64,000 bases of DNA from Actinacidiphila rubida. GTDB taxonomy: Bacteria > Actinomycetota > Actinomycetes > Streptomycetales > Streptomycetaceae. The stretch spans positions 26,290-90,289 of the forward strand of contig NZ_FODD01000035.1 in assembly GCF_900110255.1 (NCBI RefSeq), read 5' to 3'. The translations under genes were made by a program, and so were the position numbers. Positions 49,467-57,350 of this stretch are shown here, piece by piece. The first letter of the stretch is position 1. Every line of letters begins with the position of its first letter. A model generated the notes under the pieces. The model was given only the letters and a program-made list of their open reading frames with translations, did not search any database and had not been told where the DNA came from.

Positions 49467-50020
49467 ACGTGTCCTTCCGGGTCCAGGGGCAGGCTGCACA
49501 GCGGGCAGGGCGGGCGGCCCGCGGAGACCACGTCCAGGGCGCGCTTGGCGAACGAGCGGGCCTGGGCGCCGGTGAGGAGGACCCGCAGCAGCGGCGGGCC
49601 GTTCTCGTCGTCCTGGAGCATCTCCTCCTCGGCCGCCTCCAGGTCGTCCTCGTCCTCGCCGGCGATCTCCACCAGGGCCTGCGCCTCGATGACCATCCGC
49701 TCGTGCGCGCCGTCCCAGGCCAACGCCATGGTGCCGACCCGGAACTCCTCCTCGACGGGCACGTCCAGGGGCGCGGTGTCGGCGAGCTCGGCGGGGGCGA
49801 CGGCCGGCACCGGGGCGCTGCCGCCGCTGCGGCGCACGACCTCGTCCAGCAGCTCGTCGACGCGCTCCGCCAGCGCGGCCACCTGGGTCTTCTCCAGGGC
49901 GACACTGGTGGTCCGCCCGGACGCGGTGGCCTGCAGGAAGAACGTCCGCTGGCCTGGTTGGCCCACGGTCCCGGCCACGAAACGGTCGGGATGTTCGAAG
50001 AAGAAGACCTGACGGGGCAC
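49430..50020 (-). CDS. DUF3090-family protein with C-terminal zinc motif
   Basis: A 196-residue protein conserved in actinobacteria. It starts 'MPRQVFFFEHPDRFVAGTVGQPGQRTFFLQA', has an alpha-helical middle (about 40-65), a beta segment 'RVGTMALAWDGAHERMVIEAQALVE', an acidic helix, and ends with a compact zinc-binding site C172-x2-C175 ... H184-x-C186 ('CPLCSLPLDPEGHVCPRQNGYRR'). The GTG at 50020 has GGAG six bases upstream. It lies between the phosphomutase-like and kinase-fold genes in a conserved trio. No function is assigned. Confidence 0.88.
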   Translation of the reverse strand: MPRQVFFFEHPDRFVAGTVGQPGQRTFFLQATASGRTTSVALEKTQVAALAERVDELLDEVVRRSGGSAPVPAVAPAELADTAPLDVPVEEEFRVGTMALAWDGAHERMVIEAQALVEIAGEDEDDLEAAEEEMLQDDENGPPLLRVLLTGAQARSFAKRALDVVSAGRPPCPLCSLPLDPEGHVCPRQNGYRRSA

Positions 50021-50094
50021 GCCTTGCTCCGTTTGCTCGTCCGATCGGCTGTTCTGGCTGCTGTACCGGTCACCCACCCTACTGCGGAAGCCGA

Positions 50095-50796
50095 TCACCG
50101 GGTGCCGGTGGAGCCCCCCACCACCGCGTCGTCCGCCGCACCCGGTGCGGGAGAGGGCGCGGGCGCGAGCGTGCTGAGGTCACCGGTGTCGCCGAGGCGC
50201 AGCAGGAAGGGGCGGTTGGCGGTGTAGCGGATCGCCGTGACCGAGCACGGCTCGGTACTGATCCGCTGGAACAGGTCGAGGTGCATGCCCAGGGCGTCGG
50301 CGGCCAGGGACTTGATGATGTCGCCGTGCGAGCAGACCACGTAGACCGCCTCGGGGCCGTGCTCCTCCTCGATCCGGCGGTTCCAGTCGCGGACCGCGTC
50401 GACCGCGCGGGCCTGCATGGCGCGCAGCGACTCGCCCCCCTCGCCGGGGAAGACGGCCGCCGAGGGATGCCGCTGCACGGTCGCCCACAGCGGCTCCTCG
50501 GCGAGTTCGCTGAGCTTGCGGCCGGTCCAGTCGCCGTAGTGGCACTCGCCGACCCGCTCGTCGGTGTGCAGGGTCAGCTCCGGCCGGGTGTCCGTCAGTG
50601 GTTTGACGGTCTCCTGGCAGCGCTGCAGGGGGCTGCTGACGACGGCGGCGAGCGGCAGGGCGGCGAGCCGGGCGGCGAGTGCGGTGGCCTGGGCCCTGCC
50701 GGTGTCGTCGAGGGCGACTCCGGGGCTCCAGCCGGCCAGCACTCCTTCCGCGTTGGCGGTCGAACGGCCGTGCCTGACGAGGATGACGGTGGGCAT
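50095..50796 (-). CDS. histidine-phosphatase/phosphomutase-like protein (MSMEG_4193 type)
   Basis: A 233-residue member of the phosphoglycerate-mutase-like histidine phosphatases. The catalytic His is H9 in 'VILVRHGRSTANAEGVLAGWSPGVALDDTG', with the Arg pair and 'SSPLQRCQETVKPL', acid/base Glu in 'GECHYGDWTG', and the second His in 'VVCSHGDIIKSLAADALG'. First gene of the operon that continues with DUF3090, the kinase-fold protein and mshC. TACGGT ends 7 nt before the ATG, so the mRNA is probably leaderless. Substrate unknown; a phosphorylated inositol- or sugar-type metabolite is conceivable from context. Confidence 0.9.
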   Translation of the reverse strand: MPTVILVRHGRSTANAEGVLAGWSPGVALDDTGRAQATALAARLAALPLAAVVSSPLQRCQETVKPLTDTRPELTLHTDERVGECHYGDWTGRKLSELAEEPLWATVQRHPSAAVFPGEGGESLRAMQARAVDAVRDWNRRIEEEHGPEAVYVVCSHGDIIKSLAADALGMHLDLFQRISTEPCSVTAIRYTANRPFLLRLGDTGDLSTLAPAPSPAPGAADDAVVGGSTGTR

Positions 50797-50803
50797 GTCC
50801 GCC

Positions 50804-50809
50804 ACCGTA
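50804..50809 (-). promoter_or_regulatory. -10-like element TACGGT of a leaderless start
   Basis: TACGGT on the minus strand ends 7 nt before the ATG at 50796 of the phosphomutase-like gene, marking the likely operon promoter. Confidence 0.4.
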
Positions 50810-51000
50810 ACCCTTCACGGGCGCGGGCGTTGTGCTGGGTGACGGCCGTGGCGGGGAGGATCCCCCGAGCCCCCACCACGGCCGCGGGAATCCCCGTCGA
50901 TCACGGCGATCCGGCGGCTCCTGCGTGCTCCTGACTGTCCGCCCCGCTGGGTAAGGTTCAGGGGGGCCGAGGGGGTCCGGGAGTCGGGATCGCGAAGCGG

Positions 51001-51621
51001 GTGGAGATGTTCGGCAAGGCGACGAGGAGCCGTCCGCGAACAGTGGCAGGGGCCGGCGCCGCCGGGGCGGACTGGTCACCTTACGGACGCCTCGAGGACG
51101 CCGCCTCGGTGTACTTCCTGCACGCCGACATCGCGCTGGACGCCATCGGGGGCGTGCTCGGCCGGCGCCGGGTCCGCGGCTTCACGCTGGAGCGGGTGGT
51201 GGACCTCACCGAGGCCGGCACCTCGGTGTGGCAGGAGGCCGCGGTGTGCGACGGCCGCCGCCTGATCCTGTGGCACAGCGAGGAACTGGCCGACGACAAG
51301 GCGCCCGGCGGCACCGTGCTGGACTCCTCGGTGCAGGTGCTGCCGCTGGACTCGATCGGGCACGTCGGCATGCGCACCCTCGTCGGGCGGGACGAGGACG
51401 GGCGGCGCATCGACCGCGGGGTGTACGTGGTGCTGGCCACCGGGATGCCCCACGAGTTGAGCGCGGTGACCGCGGACCCCGACTCGCCGCTGCCCGTCAC
51501 GTCCGCGAAGTTCCGCCCCGAGGCCTTCCGGTTCAGCAAGTCGCTGGACGACGGGGGTCCGGGGCAGATAGCCCGGCTCATCGACTTCGGGCGGCTGCTG
51601 GGGCGGCTCGTCCCCAGCTAG
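51001..51621 (+). CDS. conserved hypothetical protein
   Basis: A 206-residue protein without recognisable family motif to me. It starts with a basic stretch (MEMFGKATRSRPRTVAG), then a soluble alpha/beta or beta-rich body: 'LEDAASVYFLHADIALDAIGGVLG', 'TSVWQEAAVCDGRRLILWHSEELADD', 'VLPLDSIGHVGMRTLVGRDEDGRRIDRGVYVVLATGMP' and a C-terminal helix 'RLIDFGRLLGRLVPS'. No signal peptide or membrane helix. The GTG at 51001 or the ATG at 51007 could be the start; neither has a good ribosome site. A TAAGGT -10-like hexamer lies at 50952-50957. Confidence 0.7.
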   Translation: MEMFGKATRSRPRTVAGAGAAGADWSPYGRLEDAASVYFLHADIALDAIGGVLGRRRVRGFTLERVVDLTEAGTSVWQEAAVCDGRRLILWHSEELADDKAPGGTVLDSSVQVLPLDSIGHVGMRTLVGRDEDGRRIDRGVYVVLATGMPHELSAVTADPDSPLPVTSAKFRPEAFRFSKSLDDGGPGQIARLIDFGRLLGRLVPS

Positions 51622-51725
51622 AGCCCGTCCGCCGGGCCGGGCTGCCGAGCCGGACCGCCTGACGCCCCGTCAGCCGGGTGTCGGCCGGCCGCCGGGACGT
51701 CATGCGGGGACGTCATGTCACCGCG

Positions 51726-52775
51726 TCAGGCCAGACCCGCGCGCTCCAGCGCCTCGACGCCGGCCCGCAGACCGGCCACCCGCTCGTCCAGGGTGAAGCC
51801 GGCCGGGCTCAGGTTGAGGGTGGTGACGCCGGCTTCGGCGTACTCCGTCATGCGGTCCGCGATGCGGGCGACGGGCCCCAGCAGGCTGGTGGCGTCGATG
51901 AGGTCGTGCGGGACCGCGGCCGCGGCGCCGTCCTTGTCGCCGCCCAGGTACTTGTCCTGGATCTCCGCGGCCTCCCGCTCGTAGCCCATGCGCTGGGCGA
52001 GCTGGTTGTAGAAGTTCTGCTTGCGGCTGCCCATGCCGCCGACGTACAGGGCCGTGTAGGGGCGGAAGACGTCGGCGAGCGCCGACACGTCGTCGCCGAG
52101 CGCCAGCGGCAGCGTGGGGCTGACGTCGAAGCCGTCCAGCGTCAGGCCGGCCTTCTCGCGGCCCGCCCTGATGTGGCGCAGCGCGGTGTCCTCCAGGTGC
52201 GCGGCCGAGGGGAAGATGAGCAGGGCGCCGTCGGCGATCTCGCCGGTCTGCTCCAGGTTCCTGGGGCCGATGGCGGCGATGTACAGCGGGATGTGCTCGC
52301 GCTGGGGGTGGACGGTCAGCTTGATCGGCTTGCCGGGGCCGCCGGGCAGCGGCAGCGTCCAGTGCTCGCCCTCGTACGACAGCCGTTCGCGGGACATCGC
52401 CTTGCGGACGATCTCCACGTACTCGCGGGTGCGGGACAGCGGCTTGTCGAACTTGACGCCGTACCAGCCCTCGGAGACCTGCGGGCCGGAGACCCCGAGG
52501 CCGAGCCGGAAGCGGCCGCCGGACAGCGAGTCGAGGGTGGCCGCGGTCATCGCGGTCATCGCCGGGGTGCGGGCCGGGATCTGGAAGATGGCCGAGCCGA
52601 CGTCGATCCGCTCGGTCTGGGCGGCGACCCACGACAGCACCGTGGGGCCGTCGGAGCCGTAGGCCTCCGCGGCCCAGCACACCGAGTACCCCAGCCGGTC
52701 CGCCTCCTGTGCGACCGCCAGGTTGTCCGCGTCCATCCCGGCGCCCCAGTAGCCGAGGTTGATCCCGAGCCGCAT
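51726..52775 (-). CDS. LLM-class F420-dependent oxidoreductase
   Basis: A 349-residue luciferase-like TIM barrel that would reduce or oxidise its substrate with coenzyme F420. Typical features: 'MRLGINLGYWGAGMDADNLAVAQEADRLGYSVCWAAEAYGSD', 'IDVGSAIFQIPARTPAMTAMTAATLDSLSGGRFRLGLGVSGPQV', 'REYVEIVRKAMSRE' and 'IPLYIAAIGPRNLEQTGEIADGALL'. Substrate unknown. It is divergent from an aldo/keto reductase (130 bases). On the minus strand GTGACA, 17 bp and TACCTA precede the ATG, giving a very short or absent leader. Confidence 0.93.
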   Translation of the reverse strand: MRLGINLGYWGAGMDADNLAVAQEADRLGYSVCWAAEAYGSDGPTVLSWVAAQTERIDVGSAIFQIPARTPAMTAMTAATLDSLSGGRFRLGLGVSGPQVSEGWYGVKFDKPLSRTREYVEIVRKAMSRERLSYEGEHWTLPLPGGPGKPIKLTVHPQREHIPLYIAAIGPRNLEQTGEIADGALLIFPSAAHLEDTALRHIRAGREKAGLTLDGFDVSPTLPLALGDDVSALADVFRPYTALYVGGMGSRKQNFYNQLAQRMGYEREAAEIQDKYLGGDKDGAAAAVPHDLIDATSLLGPVARIADRMTEYAEAGVTTLNLSPAGFTLDERVAGLRAGVEALERAGLA

Positions 52776-52891
52776 GCCGCACCCCTAGGTACTCATCAGT
52801 AACGTCGTTGTCACCCCGGACTGTAGCGCCCACGCCGCGCCCCGGTGCCTGTCAGGTACGTCACTGCCGCCCATTCGGGGAGTGCGGGCGC

Positions 52892-52897
52892 TAGCCT
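52892..52897 (+). promoter_or_regulatory. -10-like element TAGCCT of a leaderless start
   Basis: TAGCCT ends 8 nt before the ATG at 52906 of the aldo/keto reductase gene; no Shine-Dalgarno lies between. Confidence 0.4.
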
Positions 52898-52905
52898 CAG
52901 CGGTC

Positions 52906-53886
52906 ATGGAGCAAAGGCACCTCGGCCGCACGGGTTTGCGCGTGTCCCGGCTCGGGCTCGGCACGCTCACCTGGGGGCGCACGACGGGGGAACGCGATGC
53001 CGCCGACCAGTTGAAGGCGTTCTGGGACGCGGGCGGCACCCTGGTCGACACCGCGGACGTCTACGCCGACGGAGGCGCCGAGTACCTGCTGGGGCAGTTG
53101 CTGGAGGGCCTGGTGCCGCGCTCGGACCTGGTGATCGCCACCAAGGCCGGCAGCGTCCCCGACCCCTACCGGCGGTTCGACACCTCCCGCGGGCACCTGC
53201 TGTCCGCGCTCGACGCGTCGCTGCAGCGGCTCGGCACGGACTACGTCGACGTGTGGCAGGTGCACGCCTTCGACCCGGGCACGCCGCTGGACGAGACGCT
53301 GCAGGCCCTCGACATCGCCGTGAGCTCCGGGCGCGCCCGCTACGTGGGCGTGTCCAACTTCTGCGGCTGGCAGCTGGCCAAGGCCGCGACCTGGCAGCTC
53401 GCGGCGTCCGGCCGCACCCCGCTGGCCAGCACGCAGATGGAGTACTCGCTGCTGCAGCGCGGCGTGGAGCGGGAGGTGCTGCCGGCGGCGACCGACCTCG
53501 GTGTCGGGCTGCTGCCGTCCTCCCCGCTGGGCCGCGGCGTGCTCACCGGCAAGTACCGGCACGGCGCCCCGCCGGACTCCCGCGGCGGCTCCGAGGACAT
53601 GTCCGCGTTCGTCGCGCCGTATCTCGACGAGACGGCCCGGCTGATCGTGGACGCGCTGGCGATAGCGGCCGACGGCCTGGCCGTCGCCCCGCTGCACGTC
53701 GCCCTGGCGTGGGTCCGCGACCGGCCCGGTGTGGTCGCCCCGATCCTCGGCGCGCGCAACGCCGCGCAGCTCACCCAGGCGTTGTCAGTGGAGGCCCTTA
53801 CGCTTCCGGAAGAGATCAATCTGGCGCTCGACGACGTCTCGGCGCCGCTGCACCGCTACCCGGACCACGACTGGAGCACCCTCTGA
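52906..53886 (+). CDS. aldo/keto reductase
   Basis: A 326-residue AKR. Start 'MEQRHLGRTGLRVSRLGLGTLTWGRTT'; catalytic D and Y in 'LVDTADVYADGGAEYLLG', K in 'VIATKAGSV', H in 'DYVDVWQVHAFDPG'; then 'GVSNFCGWQLAKA' and 'SPLGRGVLTGKYRHGAP', typical of AKR11/12-like NADPH oxidoreductases that act on aldehydes. Physiological substrate unknown. It differs from the fucose-operon AKR at 37716-38693. It runs in the same direction as the large RecD2-like gene 34 bases downstream. Confidence 0.92.
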   Translation: MEQRHLGRTGLRVSRLGLGTLTWGRTTGERDAADQLKAFWDAGGTLVDTADVYADGGAEYLLGQLLEGLVPRSDLVIATKAGSVPDPYRRFDTSRGHLLSALDASLQRLGTDYVDVWQVHAFDPGTPLDETLQALDIAVSSGRARYVGVSNFCGWQLAKAATWQLAASGRTPLASTQMEYSLLQRGVEREVLPAATDLGVGLLPSSPLGRGVLTGKYRHGAPPDSRGGSEDMSAFVAPYLDETARLIVDALAIAADGLAVAPLHVALAWVRDRPGVVAPILGARNAAQLTQALSVEALTLPEEINLALDDVSAPLHRYPDHDWSTL

Positions 53887-53920
53887 GCCGCGGCCGGCCG
53901 CTCCACGGAAGGCATTCGCT

Positions 53921-56323
53921 GTGACCGACACGATCCCCCCGTCCGGGGACGGCGCCCGCCGTTCGTCCACCGCCACCGAGGGGCCCGCCGTCCCCCGGAC
54001 CGCACACGGGTCGGGCGGCGCGGGGCAGAGCCCGTCCGGCGCCGCGTCCGGGCCCGGCGCGTCGGGCCCCGAGGGCGCGTCCGGCGGCACGGCCGGTTCG
54101 CCGGGCGGATCCGGCTCGGGCGGATCAGGGCGCCCGGCGGACGGGAGCGGGAGCGAGGGCGAGGGCGGGGACAAGGACCGGGGCAAGGACCAGGGCGCGG
54201 CGTCCGGCGGCGGGCCGGGCCTCGCGGCGCTGGCGGCCGCGGTCAAGTCGATCGAGCGCGGCGAGAGCCCGTCCGCGCCCGCCCCGCGCGGCGACGCCGC
54301 GGAGGCACGGCGCAAGCGGCGCGAGGCGATGGCCGCGGAGATCGCCGAGACCCAGGCCGCCGAGGCGGCCGGCGAGGACGGCACGCCCGGCGGAGCGGCC
54401 GCGGACGCCGGCCAGGAGCCCGCGGCCGGGACCACCGGCGGCCCGCGCCGCCCGCGGCCCGCCGAACGGCCGCGCGCCGCCCGGCAGTCCGCGGTGGTCG
54501 ACCCGGCCGCGGTCGAGGCCGTCCGCACGGTCCTCGCGGCCGGCGGCGCGCCGGAGACGCTCGCGGTGGCGGCGGTCCGCGCGCTGGGTGAGGGCGCGGC
54601 CGAGGCGCTGCGCGAGGACCCCTGGGGCGTGCTCGCGCTCGACGGCGTACGGGTGGAGCACGCGGACGCGTTCGCCCGGGCCCTGCTGGGCGGGACCGCC
54701 GGCCCCGGGGACCCGCGGCGGGCCCACGCGCTCGTCGGGCACCTGATGGAGCGCGCCGCCACGGCCGGGCACACCGCGCTGGACGCGGACACGCTCCGCG
54801 CCGAACTGGCCCGCAACGCGCTGCCGGACCCGGCGGCCGCCGTGGCCGCGGCCGTCGAGGAGGGCCAGGTGCTGGTCTTCCGGGACACCACGGGGGACGC
54901 GTCGCGCGGCGACGCCGAGGAACCCGTGAACAGCGGGGACGGAGGCGGCGCCGAGGACGCCGAGGACGCCGAGGCGGACGTGCCGCTGCTGCTCGCCCTC
55001 GACCGCTACGCGCTGGCCGAGGAGAGCGTGGCCGACGGCTGCGTGCGCCTGCTGCGCTCGCTGGACGCCGAGAGCGCGGGAGAGCCGGATAACGAAGGGG
55101 ACGGGGACGGGAACGGCAACGGGGACGGGGACGGGAGCGCGGCACGGCGGGCCTGGGGCGAGTCCGCCGCCGCGGCCGCTCCCTCGCCGTCCGCCGCCGA
55201 GCTGATCCGCGCGGCGGCCGGCAGCGGGCTGGTGCTGCACACCGGCGGCGAGGCGGCCCGCGCGGAGCCCGCCGCGCTGGTGGCCGCGGCGCGGCAGGCG
55301 GGCCTGCGCGCGTACGCCGCCGCCTACACCGAGAACGGCCGCCGGCGGCTCGCCGAGGAGCTGGGCGAGGACGCCGCGGTGACGGTGGAGGGCCTGCTCG
55401 ACGGCACGCAGGGTCCCGGCCGGGCCGCGGACGCCGCCCTCGCGCTCGACCTGCTGGCGGTGCTGGACGCGCCCCGGCTGTCCGTGGTGGAGGCCGCCGA
55501 CCTCGTCGAGGCGCTGCCCGACGGGGCCCGGCTGGTGCTCAGCGGCGATCCGTACACGCTGCCGCCGGCCGGACCCGGCCGTGCCTTCGCCGATCTGCTG
55601 GCCGCCCGGATCTGCCCGCGGGTCGCCTCCCGGACGCCCGACGCCGGGCCGATCGGCGAGCTGGTCTCCTGCGTCGGTGAGGGCGAACTGCCCCAGGTGG
55701 ACGCGCCGGACAAGGAGGTCGTGGTGGTGCCCGTCCGCGACCCGCGGGAGGCCGTGCACCGCGCGGTGCAGCTGGTGGCGGACTCGGTGCCGCGGGCGTT
55801 CGGCATCCCGGCCGAGGAGACGCAGGTGGTCGCCGTCGCGCACGGCGGCCCGGTCGGCACCCGTGCGCTCAACGCGGCGCTCAAGGAGCGGCTGAACCCC
55901 GGACCCGGCCGTTTCGGCGGCTTCGACCAGGGTGACCGGGTGGTCTACGTGCCGGGGCCCGGGCGGGCGCTGCCGGGCACGGTGGCCGGCGCGGAACCCG
56001 AGGGGCTGCGGCTGTCGTGCGAGGGCGGGCCGGTACTGGTGCCGCGCGAGGAGGTGGCGGACGCGGTCCGCCACGGCTGGGCGGTCACCGGGCACCAGGC
56101 CGCGGCGATGCGCTGGCCCGCGGTGGTCGTGGTCGTCCCCGGTGACGCGGGCGCGCTGCTGAACCGGGCCTGGGTCTACACCGCGTTCGGCCGCGGCGAA
56201 CGGCATCTGTCGGTCGTGCAGGGCGCCGATCAGGCGCTGGCCGCCGCCGTCGCCGAGGGCGCGGCCAGGCCGCGGACGACCCGGCTGGTCACCGTGCTGA
56301 AGGAGCTGGCCGCCGACGAGTGA
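53921..56323 (+). CDS. RecD2-like helix-hairpin-helix protein with degenerate helicase domain
   Basis: An 800-residue protein. Residues 1-110 are a Gly/Ser/Ala-rich disordered region; 110-185 is charged and helical. About 190-320 matches the RecD2 N-terminal HhH region ('LGEGAAEALREDPWGVLALDGVRVEHADAFARALLG'; 'TALDADTLRAELARNALPD'). About 435-600 follows a RecD2 ATPase domain but the P-loop is lost (TGGEAARAEPA, 441-451, no GKT) and Walker B reads VVEAADLVE (522-530) instead of VVDEASMVD. The C-terminus keeps UvrD_C_2-like outlines: WAVTGHQAAAM (720-730) and WVYTAFGRGE (751-760) replace VHKSQG and YTAVTR. It is probably a DNA- or protein-binding pseudohelicase. GTG start with GGAAGG eight bases upstream. 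Confidence 0.8.
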   Translation: MTDTIPPSGDGARRSSTATEGPAVPRTAHGSGGAGQSPSGAASGPGASGPEGASGGTAGSPGGSGSGGSGRPADGSGSEGEGGDKDRGKDQGAASGGGPGLAALAAAVKSIERGESPSAPAPRGDAAEARRKRREAMAAEIAETQAAEAAGEDGTPGGAAADAGQEPAAGTTGGPRRPRPAERPRAARQSAVVDPAAVEAVRTVLAAGGAPETLAVAAVRALGEGAAEALREDPWGVLALDGVRVEHADAFARALLGGTAGPGDPRRAHALVGHLMERAATAGHTALDADTLRAELARNALPDPAAAVAAAVEEGQVLVFRDTTGDASRGDAEEPVNSGDGGGAEDAEDAEADVPLLLALDRYALAEESVADGCVRLLRSLDAESAGEPDNEGDGDGNGNGDGDGSAARRAWGESAAAAAPSPSAAELIRAAAGSGLVLHTGGEAARAEPAALVAAARQAGLRAYAAAYTENGRRRLAEELGEDAAVTVEGLLDGTQGPGRAADAALALDLLAVLDAPRLSVVEAADLVEALPDGARLVLSGDPYTLPPAGPGRAFADLLAARICPRVASRTPDAGPIGELVSCVGEGELPQVDAPDKEVVVVPVRDPREAVHRAVQLVADSVPRAFGIPAEETQVVAVAHGGPVGTRALNAALKERLNPGPGRFGGFDQGDRVVYVPGPGRALPGTVAGAEPEGLRLSCEGGPVLVPREEVADAVRHGWAVTGHQAAAMRWPAVVVVVPGDAGALLNRAWVYTAFGRGERHLSVVQGADQALAAAVAEGAARPRTTRLVTVLKELAADE

Positions 56324-56330
56324 GGACGGC

Positions 56331-56374
56331 GGCCGGTGTGCGGCGGTGGCCCAGCGCCCCGCCGCGCACCGGCC
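56331..56374. terminator. stem-loop after the RecD2-like gene
   Basis: GGCCGGTG (56331-56338) pairs with CACCGGCC (56367-56374), and CGGCGG (56341-56346) with CCGCCG (56359-56364), around a 2x2 internal loop. It starts 8 bases after the stop and is shared with the convergent gene at 56447. Confidence 0.6.
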
Positions 56375-56446
56375 CCGCGGGGCCGACCCGTCCCGGCCGG
56401 CACGTGCGGGGGCGGACGGACGCCGCGGAGATCCACACGGCAGACC

Positions 56447-57055
56447 CTAGTCCGGGTCCAGCACGCCCAGGTCGTCGTCGAAGACGGTGCTCATGTCGAA
56501 CCGGCAGAGCACGAGCTGCGGGTTGACCTCGTCGAAGGGCGCTTCCAGCCACTCCCCCGGCTCGGACGGCTGCTCGGCGGCGGCGACCCACAGCGTGGCG
56601 TCGCCCTCCTCCAGGCCGAACTCCTTGGGCCGCTGGGCGACTTCGTCGGGCTCGTACTCCCCGAAGACCACCCCCAGGGCGGAGCTGACGGTGGCGTCGG
56701 CGCCCTCGGCGCCGTCACTGACCCGCCGTGCCTGGGAGAACAGCCGGTCCGGCGCGACGATCGTGTAGTCGCGGCGGATCAGCACGCTGATCGCCTCGGG
56801 GTCGGACGGCCCGCTGTACTCCGGGTTCGCGGTGCCGGTGGGCACCTCGAACGGGGTCACCTCGTCGTAGGTGTCGTACAGCAACTCGTCATAGCTCTCC
56901 GCGGCCGCGGCGAGGGCCTCGAAGGCCTCGTAGACCGCGGGGTCGTCGTCACCGACACGGGTCTCGATCGCCTCGAGGTGGCGGTCGAGGGCGGCCTTGA
57001 ACGCCGCTACGGCGGCACGGACATCCGCCACGCTGGGCTGCACGTCATCAGACAT
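56447..57055 (-). CDS. conserved hypothetical acidic protein
   Basis: A 202-residue, strongly acidic soluble protein. The N-terminal half is helical (DVRAAVAAFKAALDRHLEAIETRVGDDDPAVYEAFEALAAAAESYDELLYDTYDE-like, residues 9-63); the C-terminal half has a beta pattern with 'EAISVLIRRDYTIVAPDRLF', 'ALGVVFGEYEPDEVAQRPKEFGLEEGDATLWVAAAE' and 'LVLCRFDMSTVFDDDLG'. No catalytic motif, signal or membrane segment is apparent. TAGCGT ends 7 nt before the ATG at 57055, pointing to a leaderless mRNA. It is divergent from the DUF5703 gene only 47 bases away. Confidence 0.75.
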   Translation of the reverse strand: MSDDVQPSVADVRAAVAAFKAALDRHLEAIETRVGDDDPAVYEAFEALAAAAESYDELLYDTYDEVTPFEVPTGTANPEYSGPSDPEAISVLIRRDYTIVAPDRLFSQARRVSDGAEGADATVSSALGVVFGEYEPDEVAQRPKEFGLEEGDATLWVAAAEQPSEPGEWLEAPFDEVNPQLVLCRFDMSTVFDDDLGVLDPD

Positions 57056-57062
57056 GAGGCAG

Positions 57063-57068
57063 ACGCTA
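57063..57068 (-). promoter_or_regulatory. -10-like element TAGCGT of a leaderless start
   Basis: TAGCGT on the minus strand ends 7 nt before the ATG at 57055. Confidence 0.4.
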
Positions 57069-57102
57069 TCCGCACCGGGCCGTTGCCCGCACAATAGATG
57101 CG

Positions 57103-57291
57103 ATGCCGGAATACGAATTCAGAGAGATGTACGTGCCGCGGGAGGTCTCCCGGAAGGACGCGGCACGTCTGCTGACCGACGAAGCCGAGTACAGGCACTG
57201 GGAGCTGGACCGGGTACGGCTGTACCCGGACGGCAGCCGGCGGGTGCGGTTGCGCCGCCGCATCATCCGCCAGGTGCGCGCGACCTGGTGA
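57103..57291 (+). CDS. DUF5703-family small protein
   Basis: A 62-residue basic protein (MPEYEFREMYVPREVSRKDAARLLTDEAEY...RVRLYPDGSRRVRLRRRIIRQ) with a beta-alpha-beta pattern. I recognise it as the short actinobacterial DUF5703 family, function unknown. No Shine-Dalgarno is present, and the 47-base gap to the divergent acidic-protein gene must hold both promoters, so a leaderless or near-leaderless mRNA is likely. Confidence 0.85.
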   Translation: MPEYEFREMYVPREVSRKDAARLLTDEAEYRHWELDRVRLYPDGSRRVRLRRRIIRQVRATW

Positions 57292-57304
57292 CCGGAAACA
57301 CAAT

Positions 57305-57334
57305 GACCGGACGGCCGCCACGGGCCGTCCGGTC
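57305..57334. terminator. bidirectional terminator between DUF5703 and chpC
   Basis: GACCGGACGGCC (57305-57316) and GGCCGTCCGGTC (57323-57334) form a perfect 12-bp stem with a 6-base loop, between two convergent stops. On the minus strand ATTGTGTTT follows, a weak U-rich tract. Confidence 0.8.
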
Positions 57335-57350
57335 GCGGGGCACGGTGGTG

